A stretch of DNA of 58,299 nt from a bacterium (GCA_021811565.1 JAJZOL010000243.1:1-58299), one strand, 5' to 3'; numbered from the stretch's first letter, positions 29,757 through 40,183 are shown. The notes: generated from the letters alone by a model not told the origin. Made by a program: numbers and translations.

Positions 29757-30785
29757 TCAATCCAAAACGGTGCGTGACAGCATATTTGACAATTGGCGCG
29801 ACATCGTATCCACTGCCGCGACGGCGCGATCATAATGCATCCGCGTGGGACCCAATACTCCCAAATAACCCGCTGTTCGTTCACGAATGTGATAACTGGA
29901 AACCACAAGGCTGCATTCCGACATGTACATGACATCCGTTTCATCGCCAATGAATATGGTCACACCTTGATTGGAGGGTATTCGCAGAAAAACCTGCCAA
30001 AGAATGCTGCGCTGATCAAGCAGGTTCAGAAGTTGCTCCACTTTCATAACGTCGTGAAACTCTCTTTGGCGTAATAAATTCACTGCGCCTTCAAGAAAAA
30101 CTTTATCATTTGACAAGCGAGTTGTCATTTCCTGTATGAACTGTTGAATCGCTGATAGGATTTTCCCATCTGCAAGGATATCATTGGACAAAGTAACCAA
30201 GTCCATTTTCGCAATATCCTTTAAATTGCGCCCGGAGACATTCATGTTCACTATGTTTGTGATTTTCTGAAGTTGTGAATCCTTAACCGCTTGATCCACT
30301 TCTATCAAATGGTGTTCGATATGCCCTGTTTTGAAGAGTGTCACAAAAAGTATGTGATGTGTACTGGCCGACGATAAGAAAATCCTTTGCACTGATGCTT
30401 CCGATATGGAGGGAAAGATCGCTACAGATGGATATTGAGTCATATACGCGAGAAATTTGCACGTTAGCTGGATCAACTCCTCCGCCTCGATGGAAGAATC
30501 ATCAAAAGCACGAAAAGATTGCGTGACTTCTTCGTCAATCACAACCGGCTTCATGAGACAATTCACGTAGTATCGATAACCTAAATTGGATGGGATGCGT
30601 CCAGCTGATGTGTGAGGTTGAATCAAATACCCCATATCCAGCATTTCAGCCATCTCATTGCGTATCGTGGCGGACTTACATCCGAAGTCATAATGTGACA
30701 CCAGCCAGTCAGAACCAATTGGAGAAGCTGTCTCCACATAATCATTGATTATGGCTTGTAGAATCTGTCCTTTCCTATGATCCAT
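29757..30785 (-). CDS. hrcA: heat-inducible transcription repressor HrcA
   Basis: DHRKGQILQAIINDYVETASPIGSDWLVSHYDFGCKSATIRNEMAEMLDMGYLIQPHTSAGRIPSNLGYRYYV; VLGPTRMHYDRAVAAVDTMSRQLS. The ORF track extends to 30878. Confidence 0.95.
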   Translation of the reverse strand: MDHRKGQILQAIINDYVETASPIGSDWLVSHYDFGCKSATIRNEMAEMLDMGYLIQPHTSAGRIPSNLGYRYYVNCLMKPVVIDEEVTQSFRAFDDSSIEAEELIQLTCKFLAYMTQYPSVAIFPSISEASVQRIFLSSASTHHILFVTLFKTGHIEHHLIEVDQAVKDSQLQKITNIVNMNVSGRNLKDIAKMDLVTLSNDILADGKILSAIQQFIQEMTTRLSNDKVFLEGAVNLLRQREFHDVMKVEQLLNLLDQRSILWQVFLRIPSNQGVTIFIGDETDVMYMSECSLVVSSYHIRERTAGYLGVLGPTRMHYDRAVAAVDTMSRQLSNMLSRTVLD

Positions 30786-30901
30786 TGCTATCATCCCCGG
30801 AAAACAAGGGTGTATAATAAAGATAATTGCAAATATCCCTGCATAAACGCAAGCAATTTCAATAACGGCGTGAGCCAAGATTTTATGATTCCCACTGTTT
30901 A

Positions 30902-30925
30902 TTATAATCCTCTTGGGGGTTATAA
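30902..30925. promoter_or_regulatory. Imperfect palindrome TTATAATCCTC-tt-GGGGGTTATAA in the hrcA/rhomboid divergent intergenic region
   Basis: 11-bp arms, 9 of 11 positions complementary; operator-like but not CIRCE. Confidence 0.4.
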
Positions 30926-31040
30926 GTCAACCGATGGGTAAGGAGGTGGCGATCCACTTCTCATATGCTGGTTGCCACACCAACGGCTTTTTCGTATATA
31001 ATAATGCATTCAAGGATTAAAGAGAGCGATCTGTTCATCA

Positions 31041-32273
31041 ATGCTGCTTCCCTATTCAAGTGACCGTCCGCCTCGGAATGTACCCATAACGGTCATAATT
31101 CTCATTCTGTTTCATTACTTGCTATTTGGCGTCTTTGCGATCTTCTGGAAAATAACAAATGGGAACTCCCTGCTTGTTCTTTTCACGAACCTATGCTTGG
31201 TGCCATATCAGATGCATTGGTACTCGTTCATTACATATGGCTTTTTGCATGAGGATGTATTTCATCTCTCAGTCAATATGCTATTCCTGTGGGTTTTTGG
31301 AAGCAGTGTGGAGGACGCAATAGGCTGGTTGAAATTTCTACTCTTTTACCTATTAGCGATGATCGTCACCGGCGCGATTCAAGCGGTCATTGTATTAATG
31401 ATTCCCGGTACCGACCATATGATGCCCATTATCGGAGCCTCCGGTGCAGTTTCAGCTTTGATGGGTTTATATGCTGTAAGATTTTACCGTTCGAAAATTC
31501 GATTTGTGGGCGTTCCATTTCAAATACCCGCCATTCTCGTATTGGCGATTTTTCTTATCTCTGAGATGACAATGGCGGCTCTGTCGCTGCATCACGAATT
31601 CAACCAACTCTTCAATGCTGTGGCGCATTGGGCGCATATAACCGGTTTTCTTTTTGGCATACTTGCGGGACAAGCGTTTCATCTTTATCACGAAGGGCGG
31701 AGAGATTACGTCACAACTTCCGCTGAAAAGGACATGATACGTGGTTCACATGTCTCTGCGGCCATGAAATGGGATCATCTCCTTTCACTTCAACCGGATA
31801 ATCTCAAGGCGCTAAAGGAATCGGCTCGTTGCTGGATTCTCGCCGGGGAAAGGGAGCCAGGGTTCCAAAGATATGGGCGTTTATTGAGCGCCCTGCTGAA
31901 AGAAGGAAATCAAAAGGAGGCGTTGGCTATTTACTCAGAGATGCGAAACATAGAACCGTCGCTTATCCTCTCTCCCCCGGAAACACTCAAAGTCGCCTCA
32001 TGCATGGAGGAAAACGGGAATTGGAAAGCCAGCTTGGAGATTCTGCAGGCTCTACTGGATTCAACACCATCCTCACCTGAGACGGAGATGGTGCGTTTGC
32101 GCATTGCGACCCTTCTGACGAATAGCGGTTCACACAATCTGGAAGCGGCTGAGCGTTTGGCGGATTTCATCTACGATTATCCGGACAGCGATTTCAGAGG
32201 GTATGCGGATCGTATGTTAAATCAAGTGCGAGAGAGGCTTCACGCCGAAAATGAGATGTCCGATGAGGGCTGA
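31041..32273 (+). CDS. rhomboid family intramembrane serine protease with C-terminal TPR-like helical extension
   Basis: GFLHEDVFHLSVNMLFLWVFGSSVEDAIG; IGASGAVSALMGLYAVRF; AHWAHITGFLFGILAG; C-terminal helical repeats. Confidence 0.9.
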   Translation: MLLPYSSDRPPRNVPITVIILILFHYLLFGVFAIFWKITNGNSLLVLFTNLCLVPYQMHWYSFITYGFLHEDVFHLSVNMLFLWVFGSSVEDAIGWLKFLLFYLLAMIVTGAIQAVIVLMIPGTDHMMPIIGASGAVSALMGLYAVRFYRSKIRFVGVPFQIPAILVLAIFLISEMTMAALSLHHEFNQLFNAVAHWAHITGFLFGILAGQAFHLYHEGRRDYVTTSAEKDMIRGSHVSAAMKWDHLLSLQPDNLKALKESARCWILAGEREPGFQRYGRLLSALLKEGNQKEALAIYSEMRNIEPSLILSPPETLKVASCMEENGNWKASLEILQALLDSTPSSPETEMVRLRIATLLTNSGSHNLEAAERLADFIYDYPDSDFRGYADRMLNQVRERLHAENEMSDEG

Positions 32274-32461
32274 GGGTATGTGTGGCATGGAACTTCTTTT
32301 TTGACGAGGCTTCTTTGGGTTCACGGGCAATCAAGCTTTATTTTGCAAAGGTCAGCGGTTCCAAGTCAATTGTGCGAGCAATTGCACGAAATTTTACGTA
32401 GATTCATTCATAAGGTTAAGCTCCAACACCGCCTTCATGAAAACACAGGGAGATTGTATTT

Positions 32462-33463
32462 ATGCATAAAATCACTTTAATTCCAGGGGACGGTATCGGT
32501 CCCGAAGTCAGCAACGCGGTAGTCCAAATCATGGAACATGCGAATGTGGATATCGATTGGGAGAGGATGGAGGCTGGAGCTGAAGTGATGCAAAAACACG
32601 GCACCCCGGTCCCCGATCAGGTCATCAACTCCATATCCCGCAATCGCGTTGCGTTGAAGGGACCCATCACCACCCCTATCGGGAGCGGCTTTGCCAGCGC
32701 GAATGTCACCCTAAGAAAAAGGTTGAGCCTTTACGCCAACGTGCGTCCGGTAAAGAACATTCCTGGAATCAAGACGCGTTTTGATAACGTGGACATCGTG
32801 ATTCTTCGTGAAAACAGCGAGGATCTGTATTCAGGTTTGGAGCATGTGGTGATTCCAGGCGTTGTGGAGAGTCTTAAAATCATCACCGAGGTTGCCTGCA
32901 TGCGGATCGGGAAATTCGCTTTTGAGATCGCAAGAGAATGGCATAGGAACAAAGTAACCGCAGTGCACAAGGCGAACATCATGAAGATGGCGGACGGCTT
33001 GTTCCTTGAATGCATGCGTAAATGCGCCAGAGATTATCCCGAGATTGAATATGAAGAGCTTATCGTCGATAACACCTGCATGCAATTGGTTACCCGCCCT
33101 GAGCGTTTCGATGTGATGGTCATGGAGAACCTCTACGGCGATATTATCTCCGATCTTTGCTCAGGACTTGTGGGGGGGTTGGGGGTAACGCCAAGCGGAA
33201 ACTATGGAGCCGGTGGAACCGCTATGTTCGAGGCGGTTCATGGATCCGCGCCGGACATAGCAGGAAAAAACTTGGCGAACCCGATCGCCATGATCCTCTC
33301 AGCGGTTTTAATGCTGCGGCATATCCATGAAACAGAGAAGGCGGATATGATTGAGAAAGCGGTTCATGCGGTATTGGAGGAGGGCAAGTTCCTAACTCGC
33401 GATTTAGGGGGCGTTGCAACCACGACGGAAATCACAAACGCTATTATTGATAAAATGGATTAA
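32462..33463 (+). CDS. NAD-dependent isocitrate/isopropylmalate dehydrogenase family protein
   Basis: ITLIPGDGIGPEVSNAV; LRENSEDLYSGLEH; MENLYGDIISDLCSGLVGGLGVTPSGN; FEAVHGSAPDIAGKNLANP. Confidence 0.94.
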   Translation: MHKITLIPGDGIGPEVSNAVVQIMEHANVDIDWERMEAGAEVMQKHGTPVPDQVINSISRNRVALKGPITTPIGSGFASANVTLRKRLSLYANVRPVKNIPGIKTRFDNVDIVILRENSEDLYSGLEHVVIPGVVESLKIITEVACMRIGKFAFEIAREWHRNKVTAVHKANIMKMADGLFLECMRKCARDYPEIEYEELIVDNTCMQLVTRPERFDVMVMENLYGDIISDLCSGLVGGLGVTPSGNYGAGGTAMFEAVHGSAPDIAGKNLANPIAMILSAVLMLRHIHETEKADMIEKAVHAVLEEGKFLTRDLGGVATTTEITNAIIDKMD

Positions 33464-33523
33464 AAGTTCTCATATTGTTCGGTATTTGCTTCAATAGCAT
33501 CCAAGGATTGCTTGCATGTCTTT

Positions 33524-34738
33524 CTAATGTGTGTTTTTAAAAACCTTGACCGACAATTTGACAGTATGATTCATTTTCCCTGGTGATGCCCACACCAAAG
33601 CACTATTTTTAGCGGACCAATCCACATCCGGGGTTTTAACGTTGCAGATGTTGCTCACTTTTTCGTTTCGCGGATTAATTGCAACTGCTTCTATGTTTTC
33701 ATGACTCTTTCGTAGAGCCCCAATAATATTTGATGCAAGAAAGGCGCATCCGAAATAACCGGAGTTGTCAGCAGGGGACACTCTTTTGAATTTTCCTGTG
33801 GAGAGTGTGACTATCCATAGCGAGTACGAACGAGCATTCAATGGATCGTTCGCGAGAGTGAGCAGAATACTCTTCCCATTAGGATTCCAAGTGATACCGA
33901 CAATTCGATGCGGTAATCCGTCTGGAATGGAGAATCTCTGAAATTTCGCATAACTGACGGGAACGACATACAACTCCTCCATCTTTTTACAGGTAAGGCT
34001 TCGCAGTACCCCTTGACGGTAAGCCAGACGATTTCCATTCGGTGACCATGAAGGAAAATCCGTGTCTGCATACCGATCATACAAGGGAGTTGCGTCATCG
34101 GGATTGGTTATGGGAAACTCACGCAGGAACATATCGGATTCGTCTTGTTTGCCGTCACCCATGAACGCGAAATGACGCCCATCGGGAGAAAACGCAATGG
34201 ACCTGTAATAAGTGAGGGTGCCTTTGAAATCATGTCCGTGCAATGCGAGTGGCGTGTTCAGATCGCCGGACAAGGATACGCGATAGAGGTTTACGCATCG
34301 CACCTTTTCCCCGCCTATTTTATTCCAATTTCCCACTTGATAAGCGATGGATTGGTCGTTCGCGCTCCAAGCGGGTCCCTCCCTTGCCATCCATTGCGCA
34401 TAATCCGGTCTGAATTCACGATTGCGATCCAACTCAAAGGGAGGGGTGAGGGGAGTCGCCTTACTCAGCGATGCGTCAGTTAAATACAGCCTCATGAAGC
34501 CATTTTCGTATTGACGAATAAAACAGATGAATTTCCCATTATGTGACCATCTTGGTGCAATATCCTCGTAGGGAATGTTAGATAGATTGATAGGGACCTC
34601 AACCTTTTCCCCACAGGATGTTAGTCCGCATAACAAGAGAGCCATAACGACCATCGCCCCAAAACGTAGTATGGGTTTGCAGATTCGATTGGCTCTCTTT
34701 ATTAAACGGTCATAGCTATGCTGGACGGAACACTCCAT
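33524..34738 (-). CDS. TolB-like beta-propeller (PD40) lipoprotein
   Basis: Lipobox LLLCGLTSC; repeated PRWSHNGKFICFI, IAFSPDGRHFAFMG, PSWSPNGNRLAYRQG, ITWNPNGKSILLTL blades. Confidence 0.85.
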   Translation of the reverse strand: MECSVQHSYDRLIKRANRICKPILRFGAMVVMALLLCGLTSCGEKVEVPINLSNIPYEDIAPRWSHNGKFICFIRQYENGFMRLYLTDASLSKATPLTPPFELDRNREFRPDYAQWMAREGPAWSANDQSIAYQVGNWNKIGGEKVRCVNLYRVSLSGDLNTPLALHGHDFKGTLTYYRSIAFSPDGRHFAFMGDGKQDESDMFLREFPITNPDDATPLYDRYADTDFPSWSPNGNRLAYRQGVLRSLTCKKMEELYVVPVSYAKFQRFSIPDGLPHRIVGITWNPNGKSILLTLANDPLNARSYSLWIVTLSTGKFKRVSPADNSGYFGCAFLASNIIGALRKSHENIEAVAINPRNEKVSNICNVKTPDVDWSAKNSALVWASPGKMNHTVKLSVKVFKNTH

Positions 34739-34747
34739 AGGAATCTG

Positions 34748-36262
34748 TTAACCCGCAATCTTTTCCAATTCATGCAGGGAGGAATCCTCGATATCCTTGT
34801 GGAGGCTATTGCCATGCGAATCCATCGTCACTACAGCGATAAAGTCTTTCGCTTGTAGATGCCACATCGCCTCCGGTACGCCAAACTCCTCGAGGAAATC
34901 CACTCCGATGACATCGGGAATGCTTTGCGCGTAAAACTGAGCGGCTCCTCCGATTGCGTTCAAGTAGATCGCCCCGACATCCTGCAGGGCTTTCAGCGTT
35001 TTAGCTCCCATGCCGCCCTTGCCGATTACCACCCGAATGCCGAACTTTTTTAGAATATCCGCCTGATACGGCTCTTCGCGTATGGAGGTGGTGGGTCCTG
35101 CTGCGTTCACGTGCCATTTTCCATTTTCATCCTTCACCATCACCGGACCACAATGGTAAAGCGCCGCACCCGCCAAATCCACGGGAGAATCATGAGATGT
35201 AAGATATTTATGAAGCGCGTCTCTGCCAGTGTGCATCGGGCCGCTAATGGATACAACATCCCCAACTTTCAATTTTCTCACCTGTTCCTCGGAAAGCGGT
35301 GTCGTAAGGTGTATCTCCGTTCCAGTGAGGATACGTTCATCAGGTCTCACCATTGAGTTAGGTTTTGATTCCCTGAATATCCACTCTCTTATTTCAAAGG
35401 TGTTCGGATCCATTTTTACGCCCATCCGCCTATACGCCCAGCAGTTATAAGCCACCGATACGAAAAAGCAGGCGGGCAATCGGTTCAGTGCGCCTATCTT
35501 GCAGCCCAGCAGTGTCACGTTTCCTCCAAAACCCATAGTTCCGATACCAAGCTTGTTCGCCTCCTCCATAATCGTGGATTCAAGTTTGGCGAGTTCAGGT
35601 ATTGGGTTAGTATCATTCATGGAACGTAATAATTGCTCTTTGGCGTGATTGTATCCACTGGTTCGATCACCGCCAACGCACACACCCAATATGCCCGCAC
35701 TGCATCCTTGCCCCTGGGCTTGATAGACTGCGTGCAGAATGCATTTATGAACTCCGTCAAGATCGCGGTTCGCTCTGCCTATACCCTCCAATTCACAGGG
35801 AACGGAATACTGTATATTTTTGTTCTCGCATCCCCCGCCCTTCAATAGGAGCAATATTTCAATCTCATCATTCTCCCATTGCTCGAAATGCACGACCGGC
35901 GAGCCCGCTCCGAGGTTGTTTCCGGAGTTTCTGCCAGTAATGCTATCCACGGAGTTTGGGCGCAATTTTCCTAGGCGGGTCGCTTCATTTATCGCCCAAT
36001 GGATTGCATTCTTCATCTCGATCTGATTTGTTGCTACCGGACAATGGATGAAGAATGTGGGCATACCCGTATCCTGGCAGATGGGAAGTTCACTATTGCA
36101 CGCCATATCTATATTTTTATTGATGATGGACATCGCCTGTCCTGACCTGGAACCTTGTTTCTCCAATAACGCCGCCTTGGATATGACTTCACGCACATCG
36201 GATGGAAGATTTGTGGATGTTTGAATTACCAGCTCGAGGATGTTGGCTTGCAGTGAGTTCAT
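34748..36262 (-). CDS. class I (4Fe-4S) fumarate hydratase, fused alpha-beta
   Basis: LPICQDTGMPTFFIHCP; GCSAGILGVCVGGDRTSGYNHAKEQLLR; GTMGFGGNVTLLGCKIG; GPMHTGRDALHKYL; GKGGMGAKTLKALQDVGAIYLNAIGGAAQ. AAGGAG precedes the start at MNSLQANI; the ORF track extends to 36382. Confidence 0.94.
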   Translation of the reverse strand: MNSLQANILELVIQTSTNLPSDVREVISKAALLEKQGSRSGQAMSIINKNIDMACNSELPICQDTGMPTFFIHCPVATNQIEMKNAIHWAINEATRLGKLRPNSVDSITGRNSGNNLGAGSPVVHFEQWENDEIEILLLLKGGGCENKNIQYSVPCELEGIGRANRDLDGVHKCILHAVYQAQGQGCSAGILGVCVGGDRTSGYNHAKEQLLRSMNDTNPIPELAKLESTIMEEANKLGIGTMGFGGNVTLLGCKIGALNRLPACFFVSVAYNCWAYRRMGVKMDPNTFEIREWIFRESKPNSMVRPDERILTGTEIHLTTPLSEEQVRKLKVGDVVSISGPMHTGRDALHKYLTSHDSPVDLAGAALYHCGPVMVKDENGKWHVNAAGPTTSIREEPYQADILKKFGIRVVIGKGGMGAKTLKALQDVGAIYLNAIGGAAQFYAQSIPDVIGVDFLEEFGVPEAMWHLQAKDFIAVVTMDSHGNSLHKDIEDSSLHELEKIAG

Positions 36263-36507
36263 TTCAAGCTCCTTTGAGATGACATAAGATATTGCAAATA
36301 TATGAAAAGAGAGTTGTGGCTCATTTGAGTCGCAATCAACGCTCGTCTCTGAATTTCGCTGATGCCTGATTTGATATACCATTCAAAGAGGAATGATAAA
36401 TCCCTAAAAGATCAGGTAAGTGTTAAATTCCGCATAATGAAATTTCCAAACATAAACTGACCGATCAGAATATCCTCTTTCGAAAACCGGAATCACAGCG
36501 GATGAGT

Positions 36508-37245
36508 TTACTTGACGCTTTTTTGAATGTCGTGCATTGATCTCCCGAATCTCAGCCTCCATGGCATTATCATAGATTCGATCATAACCTTGCGGGAAAT
36601 CTTAGACTTGCCCAATCGTCTATCCGTGAACACAATAGGACTTTCAACAATTTTCAAACCCATGTGGAACGCCACAAAGGTCATTTCCACTTGGAAGGCG
36701 TAACCGTTCGAATGGATGCGCTCCAAGGGAATTCTATTCAACGCCGCTCGTGTGTAGACACGGAATCCACTGGTGGCGTCCGTAACCCGTAACCCGGTAA
36801 TACTCGCCACATAAGAGTTTGCAAAACGGCTAAGCAAATAGCGATGATAGGGCCAGTTCTCCACTCCTCCATCGGGACAGTATCGCGATCCTATAACCAA
36901 ATCATACTCCGCCGCTTCGGAAAACATTCTCGGAAGATATTTCGGATCGTGAGACATATCGGCATCCATCTGCGCCACTCGGTCGTAATCCTGTCGCACA
37001 GCATGAATATATCCGTCCACATAACTGCGACCCAATCCCCGTATTCCCGTGCGGTTCATCACGCTGATCCTTGGATCATCCTTGTAAGTGTTCTCAACTA
37101 CGCTGGATGTACCGTCAGGAGATTGATCATCCACCACAAGGATATCCGTAGAGGGAATCTCCTCCAAGAGCCTTTCAATGAGAGAGGTGATGTTTTCCTT
37201 CTCATTATAGGTGGGGATGATGATCAATTGTTTGTTTTTAGCCAC
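36508..37245 (-). CDS. polyprenol monophosphomannose synthase-like GT2 glycosyltransferase
   Basis: IIIPTYNEKENITSLIERLLEEIPSTDILVVDDQSPDGTSSVV; QMDADMSHDPKYLPRM; DATSGFRVYTR; FTDRRLGKSKIS. Confidence 0.93.
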   Translation of the reverse strand: MAKNKQLIIIPTYNEKENITSLIERLLEEIPSTDILVVDDQSPDGTSSVVENTYKDDPRISVMNRTGIRGLGRSYVDGYIHAVRQDYDRVAQMDADMSHDPKYLPRMFSEAAEYDLVIGSRYCPDGGVENWPYHRYLLSRFANSYVASITGLRVTDATSGFRVYTRAALNRIPLERIHSNGYAFQVEMTFVAFHMGLKIVESPIVFTDRRLGKSKISRKVMIESMIMPWRLRFGRSMHDIQKSVK

Positions 37246-37377
37246 GAAAGCTCCTGTCGAATATCCGGTTTAATATTGACACTTTACAATTGCACTCGCC
37301 GCGTTATCCGAGTAAAAATCAACGTAACGACATGCCTGTCGAACATCGGAGTGGACTGCGCATAGACAATCCGTCCT

Positions 37378-38565
37378 CTATTTATCATTCCAAAGTCTCT
37401 TTCCCAATTCGCCTGCCAACGCTAGGTGTGTCTCCTTAAGCAGGGCAGGAATCGGCAGATTCAGCGGGCAGCGTGGCAAACACTCACCGCAATTGGTGCA
37501 AAAATCCCCTTGCGTGCCAGGGAACCAGTGATCCGCTCCTCCCACGCGCTTTCCGGTTGCAGGATCATGCTGGGCAAACATTTTATACCGGTATTTTCCA
37601 AATTCCACCATATCATAAGAGATCGTCATATTACGTAATCTCAAAATTTCGGGAATGTGCACTTCTTCTGGACATGGTAAGCAGGCATGACAGAAACTGC
37701 AGTAGGTGTCGCCGAGTATCTCCAAAGCGGCGTGCAATCGCCCGAAAATCTCCTCCTCCTGCGGGGTTAACGGTCCTTCCTTCTCCACCCCGGGAAGATG
37801 ATCGTCAAACTCTTCTGCTTTTGCCGCGCCAAGGGAGAGCGTGTGCACTTTTTCCTGAGATAAAAGCCATCGTTGATTCATTTGAATTGGGGAATAGGGG
37901 GCACACAGGTCTACAAGCTTTTGAGGTGGGTTAAAAAGCAACCCTCCTTTGTCCGTGGGGGATATGATGAAGACACCCATATCCTTTTCCGTCGCCAAAT
38001 CCACCGCAGGGCGGTTGTATTGATTGAAATAGTAGTAATGCAGGTTAACGGACTCGAAAGCATCCGTGTTGATGGTATTCATGATCACCTGCAATGGACC
38101 ATGCGTCGAAAAGCCTATGTGACCAATGATCTTTTCATCGATCGCCTTTTGAACGGCATCCATGCAACCGCCTTTTTTCATCGTTAAATCCAATAATCCC
38201 TGGGTGTTAATTCCATGTACGTCTAGGATATCCACATAGTCTACATTCATCCGAGTCATCGAATCTTCCAGATTTTTACGAAAATCCTCAGCGGTTTGTG
38301 TGGGACCGATCTTCGTGGTTAGGATGAATTCCTCTCTTTTAATCAAGCCATCCGCTAAGGCGCGACCAATCAGGCTCTCACTTGAACCGTAGCCTCTTGC
38401 CGTTTCAATATGGTTAATACCGAGATCCAAACCTCTTCTCAAGGTCTTGGAAACACGCTCATGATGAAGAATTGGGTCTTCACCCTGCTCCTCTGGAATT
38501 CGCATGGCGCCGAGGGTCAGGACGGATATTTTGAGTTCGGTTTTGCCGAAACGACGAAGATACAT
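37378..38565 (-). CDS. aldo/keto reductase with C-terminal 4Fe-4S ferredoxin-like domain
   Basis: MYLRRFGKTELKISVLTLGAMR; HIETARGYGSSESLIG; CSFCHACLPCP and CTNCGECLPRCPLNLPIP. Confidence 0.9.
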   Translation of the reverse strand: MYLRRFGKTELKISVLTLGAMRIPEEQGEDPILHHERVSKTLRRGLDLGINHIETARGYGSSESLIGRALADGLIKREEFILTTKIGPTQTAEDFRKNLEDSMTRMNVDYVDILDVHGINTQGLLDLTMKKGGCMDAVQKAIDEKIIGHIGFSTHGPLQVIMNTINTDAFESVNLHYYYFNQYNRPAVDLATEKDMGVFIISPTDKGGLLFNPPQKLVDLCAPYSPIQMNQRWLLSQEKVHTLSLGAAKAEEFDDHLPGVEKEGPLTPQEEEIFGRLHAALEILGDTYCSFCHACLPCPEEVHIPEILRLRNMTISYDMVEFGKYRYKMFAQHDPATGKRVGGADHWFPGTQGDFCTNCGECLPRCPLNLPIPALLKETHLALAGELGKRLWNDK

Positions 38566-38812
38566 GGGATTCTCCTTGATGATGATAACATCATCTTATT
38601 TTAATCGTGTGCGCTGAAGCAGTCAAGTTTTGACGATTTGTCCGCTCGTTATCGCATAGCATCTATCATGGTTGACGATTTTCGATCAGGTATATTAATT
38701 ATGTACTTAAAGCGATTGCATGGTGAATCGCATTGCCCCTTTTTAAGCTTTGATTTGATCCGGACCAATAATGCAGGTCAGTATACTTTGTTGCATTTGA
38801 ACAGAGGAGGAT

Positions 38813-40183
38813 ATGAACTTATATCATAATAGTGAGAATTCCAACATGGATCGGTTTTCAAAATCCTTCCCCGTCACAGGCTTAATCGATGCGCTCATGC
38901 TGCTACTCGCTTGGGCGTATCTCCATATCACTCACTCGCTTACGGTTCAAAAAGACGCATTTATGCTCATCGCCACAATCATATCAGTTTTCGCCTATCT
39001 TTGCCTTTTATATGCGAGAAACATATGGTCATCCCACATCGTCTTTACGATCTACGCCATTACCCTGACTTTGAGATCTTTATTACTCTGTCTACCCATG
39101 ATGATAAATCAACCAATCAACATATGGCTGTTTTCCTTCTTCATTCCAATCATCCTCATTCAACTGATCATGACTCCTGAAAAGACGAAAGGCGGGTATG
39201 CATTCATCGCGATAATAATATGTTTTCTAATTTTTTTTCACCCCAACTTTTTGACCGCCTCTCATACGCTCTGGAAGCCTCAAATTGCTCAGATGATATA
39301 CGTTTTTACGCTCCTGACACAGGCTGGTGTTTTTCTTGGGGCTTACGTCCAAGACCCTAATCCGTCATTTATCCGAATCCCTTCTGGTGCGCAGCCTGCG
39401 GTTACAGGCAAGACCCTGACATCCGGAGAGATGGCTCTTGCGTTAGGTTTGACGATGCGGGTTGGGCGTATGATGCTCGAATCGGGAGCCGCAAGTTTCC
39501 GCACCGAACAGGCGATGCAGAGGGTCGCCGCAGCCTTGGGGGTTGGCAGAATGGAAACCTACCTCACGCCTAACGGTATTGTTGGCTCAGCGTATTCCGG
39601 ACAAGAGCATCGCACACAGGTTGCAAGGATATCGAGGCTTAGCGTTGCCATGAACAGAGTGACAGCCTTGGAAAATTACACGCATCATCTGGCACCCGAC
39701 ACGCATCCGGAAGAGATAAGACAGTTTCTCTCCAACTTGGAGGGGGAAGGCGCTGCTTACTCCAAAATGGTTTATGTCTTTGCGGCAGGAACCGCATGCG
39801 GAGCCTTGGCGGTGGTGCTTGGGGGAGGCATTTGGGAAATAATCGCGGCGGGAGTTGGGGCTGGAATCTCACAGATGCTGAGGATCAAGTTAACCGAGAT
39901 GCGAATGAACCCCTTCCTATTAACGACTCTATGTTCCTCATTGGCTACGGCAGTTTGTTTACTGCTTGTCGTTGTTATTCACCCTGTACATCCCAAAGCG
40001 GCGATCGCAGCTTCGGTGTTGTTTTTGGTTCCTGGTGTACCTTTGGTGACCTCCATCGTGGATCTATCCAGGCTGGACATACTTCCAGGTGTGAATAGGG
40101 GTATGCTTGCCTTAATGCTTTTCATCGGAATTGCGATAGGCATGCTGGTCATCTTGGGTTTGACAGGTTATAATCTCTTTTAG
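38813..40183 (+). CDS. ThrE-type threonine/serine exporter, N-terminal (DUF1212-like) component with extra N-terminal membrane domain
   Basis: ALGLTMRVGRMMLESGAASFRTEQAMQRVAAALGV...TPNGIVGS...; multiple C-terminal TMs; about 180-aa hydrophobic N-terminal extension. Confidence 0.82.
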   Translation: MNLYHNSENSNMDRFSKSFPVTGLIDALMLLLAWAYLHITHSLTVQKDAFMLIATIISVFAYLCLLYARNIWSSHIVFTIYAITLTLRSLLLCLPMMINQPINIWLFSFFIPIILIQLIMTPEKTKGGYAFIAIIICFLIFFHPNFLTASHTLWKPQIAQMIYVFTLLTQAGVFLGAYVQDPNPSFIRIPSGAQPAVTGKTLTSGEMALALGLTMRVGRMMLESGAASFRTEQAMQRVAAALGVGRMETYLTPNGIVGSAYSGQEHRTQVARISRLSVAMNRVTALENYTHHLAPDTHPEEIRQFLSNLEGEGAAYSKMVYVFAAGTACGALAVVLGGGIWEIIAAGVGAGISQMLRIKLTEMRMNPFLLTTLCSSLATAVCLLLVVVIHPVHPKAAIAASVLFLVPGVPLVTSIVDLSRLDILPGVNRGMLALMLFIGIAIGMLVILGLTGYNLF

